Assembly (NCBI GenBank): GCA_013397865.1 | Contig: VZTI01003148.1 | Location: forward strand, 1 to 64,000 | DNA: 64,000 nt | Direction: 5' to 3' | Origin: Struthidea cinerea | Taxonomy: Eukaryota > Chordata > Aves > Passeriformes > Corcoracidae | Shown: positions 42,001 to 57,000 of the stretch, piece after piece | How the letters are laid out: the number at the start of each line of letters is the position of its first letter | Position numbering within the stretch: position 1 is the first letter of the stretch | Position numbers and translations under genes: made by a program | Notes under the pieces: generated by a model | What the model was told of the DNA's origin: nothing | The model's database searches: none | The model's input: only the letters and a program-made list of their open reading frames with translations

Positions 42001-45000
42001 CTATTATGCACAACATGAAAAGACCAAGAAAGCAAAAATGAGACAGAACCGTATCAAAGATAACACTGTCTCCTACTACATCGCCATTATGACAGCAGCT
42101 GGCTCAGGTTTCTGCTGCTTGAGGTTTCAGAGCCACAAAGGCTGCATGTTTGTGCAGTAGTGAAAAATGAAACAAAGTCCATTTAGAGCATAGTTAGAGA
42201 AATAGTATGAGAAATCTTATATTCCGGTGATATGGAAGGAAACAAGAAATATCACTGCTACCACACAAGTCTCAATCCACTGCGCGGTGCACAGTACTCA
42301 TCACAGGTCACTGCCAAGAGGGATTACTGCTTCAGAACTGAAGTTCCAGGTGTAGGAATTCCAGTCTAACTCATACAGTCATTAATTCAAGTCATAGTTA
42401 ATACTGTACTGAAACATTTCTCAGCAGACATCCTTTCATTTAAAGTTTAGCATCCAAAATTAAGGCTATCCTATATCAGTCTACATCTGCTAGGCTGGAC
42501 AATATTACAATTTAGTCTTCAGCAGTCCTTCCCACTTTCATACTCCAACTTGGTACTTTTAAAATCCCCACTAGATATATAATAATGTTACAAAGGGAAA
42601 AAGAGGCTTTTAAAACCAGAGTGAAGAAAAATACATTATCACAGAGAAATAATTTATAAACTAATGGCAAGGCCAGCAGCATACATTAAGTTTACGCTCC
42701 TCAGTAGCAATAAATGCTAATTAAATTTGCAAATCAATTTTCACAATAACCTGTTTTCACCTGCAAATAAATACTTCTTACAGTTTTCAGGCTTGGCTTC
42801 GACTTCAAACTGCCTTAAGAATTTTTACAAGTTAATTCCCTTCCAAACAGCCAAATGTATGAGAAGTTTTATCAACATAAAAGCACATTTTAAAGAGTTA
42901 TTACAGCTTCACTAATCATTTAAAATAATTAAGAAAAGCAATATTTACTGCTTCAAGTTACATGTACAATCACTGAAGTGAAATCACGTCTATTTAAAAC
43001 TAGCACATCATTAAATTAAAACAAAGGTTCATTCTTTTAACAATTTTTGGAGTGCACTGTGTAACTATGGAATTGCACAAATATGAAAAATATCCTTGGT
43101 GTAGTCAAACAACTAAAAATAATAAATCAACTCCAAACAAAATCAAGCCTTTCCAGTAATGAGTTCTGTACCAAGCTGGAAACCAAAGTACTTATTAAAC
43201 CAGCAGAGAAGGAGGTCTGCTAGGAAGAGTTTAACAACTTTGAGAGAAGGCAAAGAACTTTGTAAAACCAGAGCAATTTACTCAAAAGACATTAGAAACT
43301 AAACAACTGATGTTGTTGTAAACAACACAGAGCATGCCACAAAAGCCAAGCATCTCATTCTGAAAGAAGTGAAAGCAAAAATCTATCCCTGTTCTGAAGG
43401 GCATTTAAAAACCAAATACAGATATAGAATATATTTTCCACATCATAAGCCTATTTCTAATTCAGTGAAAAACTGAGTGACAGTATCTATTACGGAGTAC
43501 AGAAAATGTAATACACTTACTCCAAAGTAAGAAAAAACTTGAAATGACATTAAGTAAAGAACCAAAACAAACCCCCCACCATTTTAAAGTGATTTTTCTT
43601 AAACCCAGGTTTTTCTCTAATACACATGGCACACAGAGAAAAGCAAACAATTTTTAGTATTTTAGTAACACATTTATTCATATGAGGAAACTGACAAATC
43701 CAAACCCCATTTTTCTTGTTCCAAAACAACACTGAAAGTTTTTTGGAATGTCATAAAAATTGAAGAGAAAAAGGAAAGACTTCTAAAAAAATTTCTATCA
43801 TGTTTAACTCCTACATTGAAGAGGAGAGGAAAAATAATTTTACTTTGAGTAATCCAGATATCATCACAGTTAAGTATCACAAAACAAAACTAAACATATA
43901 AAGAGCTTAAAGAAAAATTTAATGACGTAAGTAAATTTATGCATAAAATAATAATTAAAAAATACATTCTCAAGAGCAAAACTTATTAAGTATTATAAAC
44001 ATAATATACAGGAAAACATAGTACATGCTACTTACTTTAACAAGGGTTTCAGGAGACACTTCTTCATCTGGGACCCAAAGTTTTGTTGTCTTTTTTCCTG
44101 GAAGCTAAACCAAATGTTACATTTGTTACACCACTGTTACTCTTCAGTAAAACTTGTAACCTTCTCTTTCCTGTTTGCTTCTGAAAACAATAGAGCAGCA
44201 CTCCCTGGTCAGCTTTATGCCTTCGGTATCTTATAGAAGTAACCACTACAGAAGTGAGATACCTCACTATCCAAGTATTAGCAAATTTAAGATTAGTAAA
44301 GCATTTTTTTTGTTGTTGTTGTTACCTGAAAAGTATTCCTTTAGAGTGTAATAGCCATTGCTTTGAAAGTAACTTCCAGTGTTTCCATATCCAGTAGATT
44401 GGAACTTCATGCACATTTTACTGTTTTAGACAGCGTATCTTTCCCTAAGCAATTTCTAACAATGCACGAGTTCATTTTTTGACTTTATAATCACTTTATA
44501 ATCAATACAAAAGTGTTCAAAAAATTAAAATTCAGTCTTCCATTCCAATAGTGTACTTTAATCTCAAATACATTACACTTCCTAAAAATCACAACTAACT
44601 CACTCAAGATAAGAAACAGAGTGAACTCATAACAATTTTCCCCTTTTTAACCAAAGCCAAGTCACAAGTGATCAAATGCCGTGCTATGCAGCTCATCACT
44701 TTTGTAAGATTCCCAAATAAGTAGAACACTCCTTTCCTGTACTGTGGGTTTTCAGTGGAGTCAAACTACATGAGGAAATCAAAAGACAACCATATACAAA
44801 AAGCAGAACCAGCATGCCAAATATCTTCCCAAGTACTTGCTGAGTATGATACTACAGGAAAAGCATACTCTTAACGCAAGGTTTTAAAAATACTCACCCT
44901 ATCATTCATGAGCAAATCTTTAACAATAAAAGTAGCAACCAAAGATTTCAAAGGGGCAGCAAACTGATCAGGTGCAAGCATGGCTATATGGCCAATAGTA

Positions 45001-48000
45001 ACCAACGGCGTAATGAGGTGCTCAAAATTGCTTGGATCCAGACTTTTATGCAGTGGCTAAAAAAAGGCAACAAATTCAGGTATTACTGATACAATCTGTG
45101 TCTTACTGAGAGGATGGGAATGACAGCTTTGTACCAAGTTGCCCATGTCTATTTCTATTTCAGAAGTACAATTTTAAAAGAACTATTGATTACTTAATTT
45201 TAAAGATACATTCACCGACCCAACAAGTCTCCCTCAAGTCAGAGGAAACATCAAGATGACACACAAAATATTTATCACCTCTGGATAGTTCAAAAAGTGA
45301 CAGCTCAAGCATGACCATTTAGGAAACAATGGATTAAAAAGCCTATTTTCTTGTGGGAGAACTAGATCTCAAGATAGCAATTCCAGTAATGGACTATGAT
45401 TCAGCCTTCAAGATAAGAGGCTGATGGGAACTAATTAAAAAGTATGTTTGCAGTTATAGCTATAATATTTATTTAGTCTTTACCACAATTCAGTTTTCCA
45501 TAATTTCTGCAACCATTTAAACACTTCTGACCATTTTCAACAGGGATAAGGAGTAGCATATGGTTCCTCTTTCCACAAATAGTGCATGGTTCTAGTACAC
45601 AGCCCAACACTTGGTTTGACTCCATCATCTCTTAAAATATATAACCCTAAACATGATGAATCATGAGATACAAGAACACCCTCTACTACCATTCTTCAGG
45701 CCAAAACCATATAGGAACAAAAGGAAAGGGGAAAAACATATTTCCCAAATCTGCTACAACTCGCAACTACATCCCCTTATTTTACATGCGCAATATGAAA
45801 GATCAATAACAAGTAACTTAAATATTTACTGTTACCTCAAATATCTGTGCAAACTGCGTTTCTTTGCTGGAAAATATTGCATGGATGCAGTGAATAGCAT
45901 ACTTGGCTTGACGAGGGGGTCCCTTTTTAGCTTTATGATGCAACACTGGAAGCAGAGCACTGAACAGTTGTGTAACAAAACAAATAGACAAAAAGATAAG
46001 TACCTTTGCACACATTGAAAATCTTCCAAAACATCAAACCAGCAAAAAAGTACAGCTATACATATAAAAAACACAACACTTCTGCAAAAGTGCTAATTGT
46101 TTTTGAGTAACTTTTTCCAAAAAAAGAAGAAAAAATTTTATTTACACTACTTGCAAGCAAAACACCCCTAGTTTTTGTTGATAAAATATCATGTGGTAAA
46201 ACACGCATTTATACCTGCACAGGTTACTAAATGTTCTTTTGGAAATATTTTTGCCTACATATCACCATTAAATTGCAAAGAACGTTTTTACACAGCGTAT
46301 ATATATATAATCTAGGAAAGAACAAATAATTCTGAAGGGCAACAATATAAATTATAGTGGTATCAGTGGCATACTAGCTGTCGCTATTTTGAGTATATTC
46401 ATTTCACTTCCATTCTTCAAAAAGCACTGCATTTTAAAGTCTTCCAAAATCTCTTTTTGGAATTAAGTTATACTTTCTTCCAAAAGAATGCAGGATAATG
46501 CTACAGCAGATGAAAGTAAGAGTGAGAATTTCCAAAATCCTATACAGTAAAGATCACTGCTCAGAGTAAGATATACAACTTACGATCGTATGTGAGGAAA
46601 GTCTTCTTCAATTTTACTTCCTGTATTTTTGAAAATTTGTAATGCAGCTTCTGCCACTTTTTCATCATCCATTTTCAGGCAAGCGAGGAGAGATTCAAAA
46701 GTTTCAGCTGAATGAAATGAGATAGGGTGCGTAAACGAAAGTACCTGCCAAAATATGATGAAAGCCATGTTAACATTTTTTAAAGGTCCACTTATACTAG
46801 GACATTTCATCAAGAGTAGTTTTCCACTGCCATACTGGAATATTAACAATACTGTCACTGGTTTTGACCCATGATACCCATTTCCCTTCTTCTTTTTCAG
46901 TACCTCCTAAAGTTCTCTGTCTTTATACATGATCTTGTTAGATTTAATTTATTTCCCCAGTCTCAGTTTCTACTCCTATTATTCTGAACATGTACTTCTC
47001 AGTGGCTACATCTACATTAGCAAGTACTGGGTTACAGCAGGAGCGGGTCTTAAGAGAAACACAACTGATGCTAAGGAAGCAATATTCATGTTTCAGGAGT
47101 TTTACTTCAGAGTATTTTTAGACTGCCTAAATCCACTTTAGCCACTGCAACACAACATGTGCTTCTGAAGCCCATCTCAATTTTGTTCCTCTGAAAGGAA
47201 TCCAGCTTGTGTGCCTCCAAGACTTCATGTTTGTTTCCTCAGGGGAAGAATTGATTCTGCTCTGAAGTGAAATTCCTATCTCTAAAATAGCAACACAGAC
47301 ATACCCAATAGGGTCTCTAGTCCCTCAAGCTTTCCACAGAAGCTTAGCAGATTCTGTACCTCTCCTTCAGATTCCTGGACTTGATTGTTTTCAAGTATGA
47401 CTGTCCTCCCATGTCAAAAAAAATGAAATAAAGAAACCCTCAATCGATCCTCCCTGAAATTTGGTCTTCATTTTTAAGTGGCTGCTGATCATTAGCCTCG
47501 TTTTGCATAATATTCTGACCCATGTCAGAGAAACAATCCTCAAAATCTAGAAACTTCTTCATATGCAGTTTTCTATTTTAACCAAGTTACCTTCCTCCCC
47601 ACTTCACTGCATGGCATTCTCAATGCTGGACTTCTATATTTCTCCTTTCCATATGATTCTCGTGATGTGCATATAGACCGCTTTCTTCAGGGCAGTCTTA
47701 TTCCTCTTCTTAAATACGTCATGCCAGTCCATACAAATATGCCAGTACTGACTTGGAAGCCTTCATTCAAGTATATAGTCCTTCACAACATGATTCATCC
47801 ATTCTTATTCAGATTTCTTGTGCTACTAGGTATCTGAACTTTTACTTAAATGTGCACGTCTGGATAAAGAGCTACACCGTTTCAGGAGCATCTGCTCAGT
47901 CCTTAGCTGATCTAAAACACCCTGAAAACTTCAGTATGGGAGTCCTTTAGATTTTTATAGGCCTCTGAATTCAAACCCCAGCTGGACTACTTGGTGGTGT

Positions 48001-51000
48001 TTGCTACGTTAGCTGAGTCTCAAAGATTACTCATAGCTGAAATAGGTAAGAACCCATTTACATGGAACAGAGAGGAACCACAGTGTTGTACTGATACACA
48101 GGTACAGTTCCAAAAGTAGCACAACTATATTTACAAATAGCTGAATTCAGGCTCTAATAATCAAAACTCAGCTGCTACTGTCTCACACGCAACTACTTTT
48201 GGCTTCCAGAAAAGCTTTTAAATAATTAAAAAAATAACTTTATTTATGTGACACATAAGATGAGCATAAAGAACAAGAAACCAAACCGGGTGCTTCCAGG
48301 TAGGCACCACATGCTTATGATTAAAAGTAGAAAGTGTTAATTAAAAATTTATTTTAACAAAGTTGTTTGCAAAGTTTCCCCACGCTCACTGAACACCAGG
48401 ACTATACTTGCCTTCAGCAATTCAAGACCTGCTCTGATTGCCTGGTCAGTAGGTACACCCTCATCTTCATCATCAGCTGTTCCATCTATAGACTTGTTCA
48501 CTTGCTTGATAAGGGCACTGAAGAGGAAAACAAAACATGGCCTTGTAGTTACTGCAATTCCACCATGTATGATTCTTTTTACAAGTTTAAGATATAGTCT
48601 TATTAAAGCAACTTTTTAAAAACATAAGCTTATCATAAAATAAATACATCAACTACACACATAATCTGATTGCCCTCACCTCCAATCCAAATCAAAGCTT
48701 ATGAAGTGTTACATTTGAAAATATTTATCCATCGTGAATTAAGAACTATATACAAATTACTCTGGAAGAATGACCAAAATAAGAAAACAATCTGAGCATT
48801 ACAAGCAACAAATTCAATAATTAAGGTGAGGTTACAACCCACTACAGATTCTTAAAAATTGATGGAAAAAAACTGTTTACAATCCTTAGTCCCTAACCAA
48901 GACAAAAAAAAATAACCATCTAACAGTTCTGCTAAGAGCTGATGACAAATTTACAAGACCTATCTCCTGCATATTTCTTCTTGACAGGCTTATTTCAAGT
49001 ACTGCTGTTAGTTAAATAATCATTTTAGCAATTATTTTTTTCTCCCCCCTCCCATAACTTCATTTGCTTACTCCTCCTTTAAGTCTTGCTCTCCACCATA
49101 ATCTTTATTTCCTCAGTTACATTGTTATTTATGTCACTATGAGCTAATATTCTGGGTGGGAAGTTTCAGCTGAAGAGTCTGGACAGAAATTTATTTTAAA
49201 ATAAGTCAGCTGGTCGCAAACCACACTTTGTCCATCAGCAACACATCAACTTTTACTGATCGGTCATTGCAGCTATGCTGAATGACAATGCAATTATTTC
49301 TGTGACTACATTCTGGACAAGGACACAAAAACCCCTATACAACCTGAAACAGAAAAAAACATTGCAGGTCACCAAGCCTTAAGCCACACCCACCCAGCCA
49401 TTACTGCTTGTGCTTAAAGGCAAAGTAAGAAACGCCAGACATAAACCCTGTGATCTCTGGCCGACAACACATACACACAAAAATACCTGATGGATTCAGT
49501 ATCAATGTGCACAGGAGCAATTCTCTCAAGAAGAAATTTTATCATTTCCAGGAAAGGATTTGTTGGTTGCTTTGGATTGCCCAACTTCTTTGTTATTTCC
49601 CTCTGAAATATAAGTTGTAATTAAATTTCTAATCCATTCTGTTCCAAAAATAATCATGCTTTCAGAGCAATTCTTACCACACATCCTTCAGCCTGTTTGC
49701 AGGAACATGTTGGGCTAACAAGCATTTCTAACTGACTTCTTATTTTTTCATCGTCTTCTAGAACCTGTGTGAACTTTTTCATGAAATCTTGAGCCTTCCC
49801 TGGATCCGGAAGGTTTCCTTTAAATAATCAAAATAAATCACTATTTACGTATTGTAAATTGCACAAGTTTGGAACATCATATGAACCACGCAAAACCCAA
49901 CCCAAACAAACAAAAAGAAAAACCACAAAAAGCCAAACCACAAAACACCTCAAAATGTGAAGACATATCTATGAGGACACAAATTTCTTCAAATTTTCCC
50001 TGGCTATTTGCGTTCCTCACCCTTCACACTCATTTTTCAGCAAGTCTAGTTGTTTTTGCTAATAATACTACTAACAGCTGAAGCTGACCTCAGACTGCAA
50101 AGCCTAAATTCCACCGCAAAATACACCCTGTATATAGATCACCCAATGCAACAAGCGGGAAAAACATCAAATGGGTATTTTTTTAAAATTATCCCTTAAG
50201 TAAACATAAGCTTTACAACAGCTTAAAACATTAAAAAAAAAAATTAAAATGCATTTCTTAGACTACTTCCCAATTTTATATTTACGTTTTATATTACAGC
50301 AAGGCAATTTATTGGCAAAGGGTTAGTCTACTATTTAAGATGCTCCTTATTTTTGGTACAGACAGTGTTAAGCAAAGCTGGTACAGAATGTGGTGTAGGA
50401 CTACAGGATAGTTAGTTCAAAACAAGTTCTATTATGAATTTCTTTTGCTGTATTGACTTTTTTTTTTAATGCAACCCAGAAATAAAAATATCAGAAAAAA
50501 TACAAACTGATCAAAAAAGGATTGGGATCATGGCCAACAAAGCAGCAAGGTTCATATTTTTATCCACTTTTTTTTCAAAAATGTGCACAGTCTTATGTAG
50601 TATATTTTTTTGCCAGAACAGATGGCATTTTTTTTAAAAGGTGGGTTTCAAAACAAATTTTCAGAATTGTAAAGCAAGTTTTTCTTCATACTGGTTTTAA
50701 TGCTATTGGCATGGTGGGCCCGGGGAACAGAAAGTGTTGCTTTCGGGTTGGCAGTTATTTCTTCGTCAGGAGTTCAATTTACACAGACATTCTTCAGTTT
50801 TCAAAGTGCTTTCCTTGCCACTGAAATCAAAACTCTTTGGCATTCACCCAAAGACATTTACAATACCAAAACCTCAAAAGACAGGTAGGTTAGTACATAG
50901 CTTAGTAGTTTAGTTAGTATCTATGAATATATATTCTATAATAAATGCTAAAATAGACATTAACACAAGGTCGAGATCATCTAGACCTTGAATTAGTCCA

Positions 51001-54000
51001 TAACGCAGCCAAAATGCTGTGATAAGCATCACGACTGATGATTTCTTACACTAAGAAAGTAATTCTGCATAGAGTTGCCTTTATTCTTAAAAGCATATTG
51101 CTGCATCACTTTTATCATGATTTGCTTTACATTTTACCTGCTGCAAAATGTCTTTTTATAAACTTACCTCTTATGATTTTTTTACAGCAAGAAAGCAATA
51201 TAGTTCAACTGTAATTTTTACACTGTAAATACTTTTACTGACTTACTTGTTATAACCATCACTTTTGAGAATATAGCTTTACTGCTGGCATCTGTCTGCA
51301 AGTCACAAAAGAAAAATGGATTAAGTACAAATTTTACATTATTTATTTCCATTTGAATATTGAGTGAGGAAGATTCCAGACTGCATTAACAACAAGTCAG
51401 CACCCATTCTGCTAACACATCAGTGTGTTAGAAATCAAAAACCACCACTGCAAATTCAATGTAGACACTTACAGGAAGTAAAAGGTAGATCATCCCTACA
51501 GCATCAATTATGCGAAATATTTCTATTACTTTTTAATCTACCATATAACTTATGAACAGTATGAATGGGCTATTTCTGTAGTGTGTAGCCTCAGAAGAAT
51601 GCCATCATTTTCAGGGCTCTTAGCTGTCAGCTGAACTCACATGTTCGGACAAAAAAAAATTATAAAAGACAGAAATCAGGTATCATTTACAGGATTCAAG
51701 TAATGATGTCAACAGATACAGACTTTCCATATTCGAACCTCTTGTGACTCAGGAGAAAAACAAAACTTGTACTGTGGAGTTTCTTTCATCCTGACTGTTC
51801 TGGTCCCCCAATATTCACTAAGTCTTCAAGAACTGGCTAAAGCTCCCATTAAAATAGATTGAGCAAACTACTACTAATTCAGCCAAACATCAAATAACCT
51901 GAGGCAGAAGTATTAACTTGCAGTATTATAACTCTACTGAATTATGACAGCTTGAAGAAGTTTAAGAAACATTTCTTTTTAGAAAATCTACTGTGGCACT
52001 TGATCTACATTATCTTGGATTCATCTGCAGCAAATGAAGATTATACTCTACGAGACATGAAACAGCATTCACCCACTTTTCCACATATGAACAGGCAAGG
52101 TTATGTATTTTATTTAGCTGTATACACTGCTGAAGGAGAAGACAGAAGGAGCTGTGATTTATGCTTTCATTCTTCAGAAAAGTAACTTGTCTTCAAGGCA
52201 AGTTTGATGTCCCTTCTGTCTTAAGAGAAATTATGAACAACAGCAATAAAACGTTTCTTAACACGTTTCCAGCCTCCTCAATAGTGCTTTGTCTGAGGAG
52301 ACCCTGAAGAGGAAAAAAGGAGGATGCCTGTAGAGTTTCAGTAAATGGCAGAAAGGTAGACTGGGAAGTTCAAAAGATTTACAGTCACAGAATAATGTAG
52401 GTTGGCAGTGACAACTTTAGGTCACCCGGGTGAACTGCCTACTCAAAGCAGGATCAGGTTTTGCTTCAGGCAAACTTCTAGTTGCATTTTAAATATTTAC
52501 AAGGATGAAGACTTCACAGCATCTCTGGGCTACCTGTTCCCATATTTGATCACCCTTACTGCAATTTTTTTTTCTTACTACCTAATCAAAGTTTCTTTGT
52601 GTCAACTTTTGCACACTATTTCTTGTCCTATTCCTCTTTATCTCTGAAAGCTCTCAGAATGCCTTCACTTGGCACAGGGACAACAACTACAGGAGAACAA
52701 AACAACTAAGCTATAATGACTAAATGAAGAAATTAGACCAAAGTGAAAAAAGCACACAACGTATATTCTAAAAGATTACTAGGTAATTTCAGTTTTGTTT
52801 CCTGAAAGAAAACAATGTTTACATAGCTCTGAATGGCTAATGGATATTGGACTGTATGCCCCTCCAGTTTATGGTTATGAAAATGCAGTTCGTATCACAA
52901 CCACAATGATTTAATTGTATTAACTATCAACTGAAGACACCCGCAAAAAAACCATACAAGAGCACCACAAAAACCAAAACATTATAGTAAAAACAGCTAA
53001 GCATCTGCACTGGGAATAATGAACAAGTTTTGGGGTAACAAAGGGCTGCTGGGGTGATGTCTGTATGAAGAGGTCAGGACTGCCATGTGCTGGTCAAAGT
53101 CACTTCCAGCCAGCTCTGCAACAAACGAACCAACCCACCACACACCAGAACTTCAACCAGAGGAGCCTGCAGTGCTTCTGAGAAGCAGGAGATGGAGATA
53201 AGAGAGGAGATACTGGAGAAAGTATGACTCTAAAGGGGCTATGGCCAGTGGAGAAACCCCTGCTGAAACACTGGGTAGAAGCAGCAAAAGGAAGAGAACC
53301 ACTATGCCCTGACCCACATCCCCTGCGCTGCCATCGTCTCATCAAAGGGACAGAGCGTGGCAAGCAGCCTGGAGACTGCAGAGCAGGGAAGAGAGGTGTC
53401 TGACAGGGAAGCTGAACGCTGTTTTTTGAAGTGTTCGTTTGCTTGCTTTTATTTCTCAACACCAGAATAAATAAGTAAAACCTTGTGTAAATTGACATAC
53501 TAAATTAAAAAAAATTCCCCAACTCAAAACTGTTTTGCTGCCTGCAATGGCACCTCAGACTATCATGAGCCCTCTAAATTCTCCCATGTAGTCTTGTTAT
53601 TCAAGAGAATATTCAAGTGTAGAGAATTAGCATTTAAGAGCAAAAAATAGGATAAAATCCAGATGGACAAATGCAAACATGTCAAAAGCATGCACTGTCT
53701 TGAATGCAATGCTTATGCTGTCATCAAAACCTTCATGTTAAATTCTGTACCACATTTGATATTTTGCAACTGAGAAAGAACTTTCACAACTCCCTGAAAA
53801 CAAAAGGAAGAGTTGAAATTTCACTTTCAATTTGAAAGCAGAAAGTATCAAGGAACTAACTCAGGTATTAAGTGCATAAATGTATTTAACCTACACCAAA
53901 AAACATTAAATGGTACATGAAAAGCATTTCAATACAGTCACCAAAATACAGTGAAGTACTGCTGTACTAGCATTTACTGCACTTAGAATTTAATACATTA

Positions 54001-57000
54001 CAGCATGTTTTAAATGCACTAAGTCAAAATTATTAATTTCACTGCAGTCTCTCTCTGTTGGCAAGACACTAGCATTTCCAAGCAGATCCATTAGATAATC
54101 CAACCTGGTTCAGGTAATTCCAGCAAATGGATAATCATTAAATATACCTTGGTACCACTATATCCACATATCCAAAATAAAATTCACACCCACAGACACA
54201 CAGGAATTTGAGTGTGGCAACACCTTCTACTCTATATTATTTCTGTTAAAAAAGCACCAGATCGAACTTCTAGCATTAAAGCCGAGTTCTAATTATATTC
54301 CAAACCACATCAAGAATTTAATCTTACAATTTCCCTAACCCAAACATGAGTATGAACATAGATGTAACTAAACCAAATTGAAATTCACTTTATGAGAATA
54401 TCCTAAATGCTCAATAAATTTTCATTTTTCCCTCCTGAGCGAAACCGAGAAAATTAAATTGTAGTCTGGTATCTCCAATACAATATTTAAGAAATTTCTG
54501 AGACGGAAGAGAACCAAGTAACCTGTTGGGACAAAAGTATTCCAATTTCTTCAAAGTTACTAATCACACAAGATAACAAGTTAGGAGTATATAGGTACTT
54601 TTTCTTAATTACTTGATTTGGCAGTCAAAAATAATATGCTGGTTTTACCATTTCAAGAGCCAGAACAGTCCTGGCAAGACGTAACTCAAACTCTGGGAGA
54701 AAATATTTTAGTATTAAATGACTGGCAAAACATTTTAGAAATTTCTATAATACCCCTTTTCCTCTTCAATTTTACAAACAAAATGTATACACATTTCCTA
54801 CAGTAAATGTAGTTTAATGGAGTATCAGTTAACTTTCACAATACTTTCAATCTGCTATTAAATATAAGCTTGAGATAGCCAAACAAATGGAATTAAAAAG
54901 TAGTACATTAACTAAAACTTGGGGAATAAAGATAAGCTGAACTCACTTTGGGTTGTTTTATTAGGTCAACTAAATCCTTTACTTGATGTCGTAGCAGATT
55001 TTGACATTTCCACATTTCATTCAATGCCCTAAAAACAGAAAAAAATTAAAAGAATTGTCAGAATTATCTATTCAATGAATAACACAACTGTCCAAAATGA
55101 GTCTTTACAGCCTTTTCAATTTCAGACTCAGAAATGTACTTATCACCAGAACTTTCACAGCTGTGTGTGCAAAGGCTAAATGTTTCCAAGTGGGATAATA
55201 TGGAAAATTTACTTGGTCATATTAGACTGGAACGAAGTGAGATTTTGAAGCAAGTTTCATTTCAGATGCTCATGGACACTGCCTTTCAAAGAAGGAGGAA
55301 GTAACTAATCTCTGGTCCATTAAGAACTCATTTGTACAAGCCTGAAATCACTCTTCTAAAAACATCCCAAGAAGTAGGTTAAAGCAGATTTTTAAAGATT
55401 TTTATCACCAAAACAATGTTTTTCTTGCAGACAGGAAGCAGCTACTAGATGAATAAATTGTGAAAGTGGACATGATTAAGCTTATAAGACATGCATGAAA
55501 GATACTCAACAAAATAGAAAATTAGCACACTGCCCAGAAATAGTAAGCTATATAAGTAAAGGTCAGAGCTGCATTTAAAAAACTTACAGAATCCACAAGT
55601 AAAAAAATCAATATATATAAATAACGAACAAGCCTATGTCTTTAAAATGAGTACTCCTGCATACAAAAACTGTAGAATTCAGAATTTACTTGTTGCCTGA
55701 AATAACAAGTACCGAAAAGAATCCATTCTGCATTTTCATTTAGTCTACACTAAAGATAACTGGAACAGTAACTTTTTATTTTTAATATACTATTCATAAT
55801 TTTAGTTTGTTACAGTTTTCATATCTTTGGACAGGCAATACAAGAAATTTAGGGGATTCAAATATCAGTTTTTGTAGTACTGGTAAGCTTTGGCATCTTT
55901 TAAGGCATTCTCTCTCATACAAAGCCTTTCCTAGTCTCTTTCACGGGAAAGAAAACCCCTATATTTGATTTTCAAGTGACTCAGTACTACTAGATGAAAA
56001 ACAAAGTAAAACTATCTAAAATTAATCCATTTGTGAACATTACAGCAGTTTAACTGTTATTAGCCAAATTCACGTGCATGTACCCATTTTAAGCTGGAAA
56101 AGGCACCTAATCTAATAATAATTAAAATGCATACTGAAGGAGGAAAGACAAACAAGTAATTTCTTTTCATTCTTAAGTCATCTTGGCTCCTGCAACAAGT
56201 AGCATATTAATTGAGAAGTTGTTAGATAATATGTAGGCCTGATCTACCTGATCTTTTTGTAGACATAAAAAGACTGACATGCACTCAAGCTTCTTTCCAG
56301 ATCTTTGACACTACTTTTTTCAGATGTTTATGGTTGAAATGTACCACATCTTGTTAGAAAACACCCTATCAGTTTATGGTTTTTTCGAAATCTCACTTGA
56401 AAAAGAGATGCTATTTCTATGATCTGTTTTCTAACAGTTTATAAACTATTTCTGTCCACTGACTTAGGCTGCTCATAACAATTCAGTACTAATTTACAAT
56501 AATATTTGTATTAAAAATTATTTTGCAAGTAGTAAAAAGCAGCACGTACTTCACAGCATTTGAATCCAGTGTTGCATAAAGGTAATACAAACACTTCATT
56601 CGTTCATTTGTTTCCAGGTTATGAGGGACCATGTACTGAGCAAAAATGCGTTCAACAAGTAACCTGAAAGACAGGAATAAGAAACTTAAACTGTGCAGGA
56701 AGAACATGGCCTGGAATTGTTGAAACATCAATTCAAAAATTCTCAGACCTATCTAGACATCAGTTGTTGTATAAAAAGATGGGGATATTCAAAAACCTAA
56801 AGGTCAACTTATTTGACATAACTCAGCATAAATTAAACAGAAATTTATCATTACAGAAAATGCAATGCTAATGCTGGCACAGTAGGAGATTTAACAGATG
56901 ACATTATCAAAATCAGATGTATTAATCTAGAAGAAACCAAACTATTTTGGAGAAAGATATTAATTATCAACCCAATAAGATGTTATCATTTAATTTCATT

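Noticed and set aside
46929..47141. Intronic plus-strand frame near exon k
   Set aside because: Antisense to the gene, short, and without known motifs.
48406..48411. Alternative GT donor four bases into the intron after exon j
   Set aside because: Using it would add four bases and shift the frame of the next exon, whereas GC gives an exact join.
53100..53498. 132-codon minus-strand frame in the GC-rich block
   Set aside because: Low-complexity peptide without domain features; the block looks like a repeat remnant.
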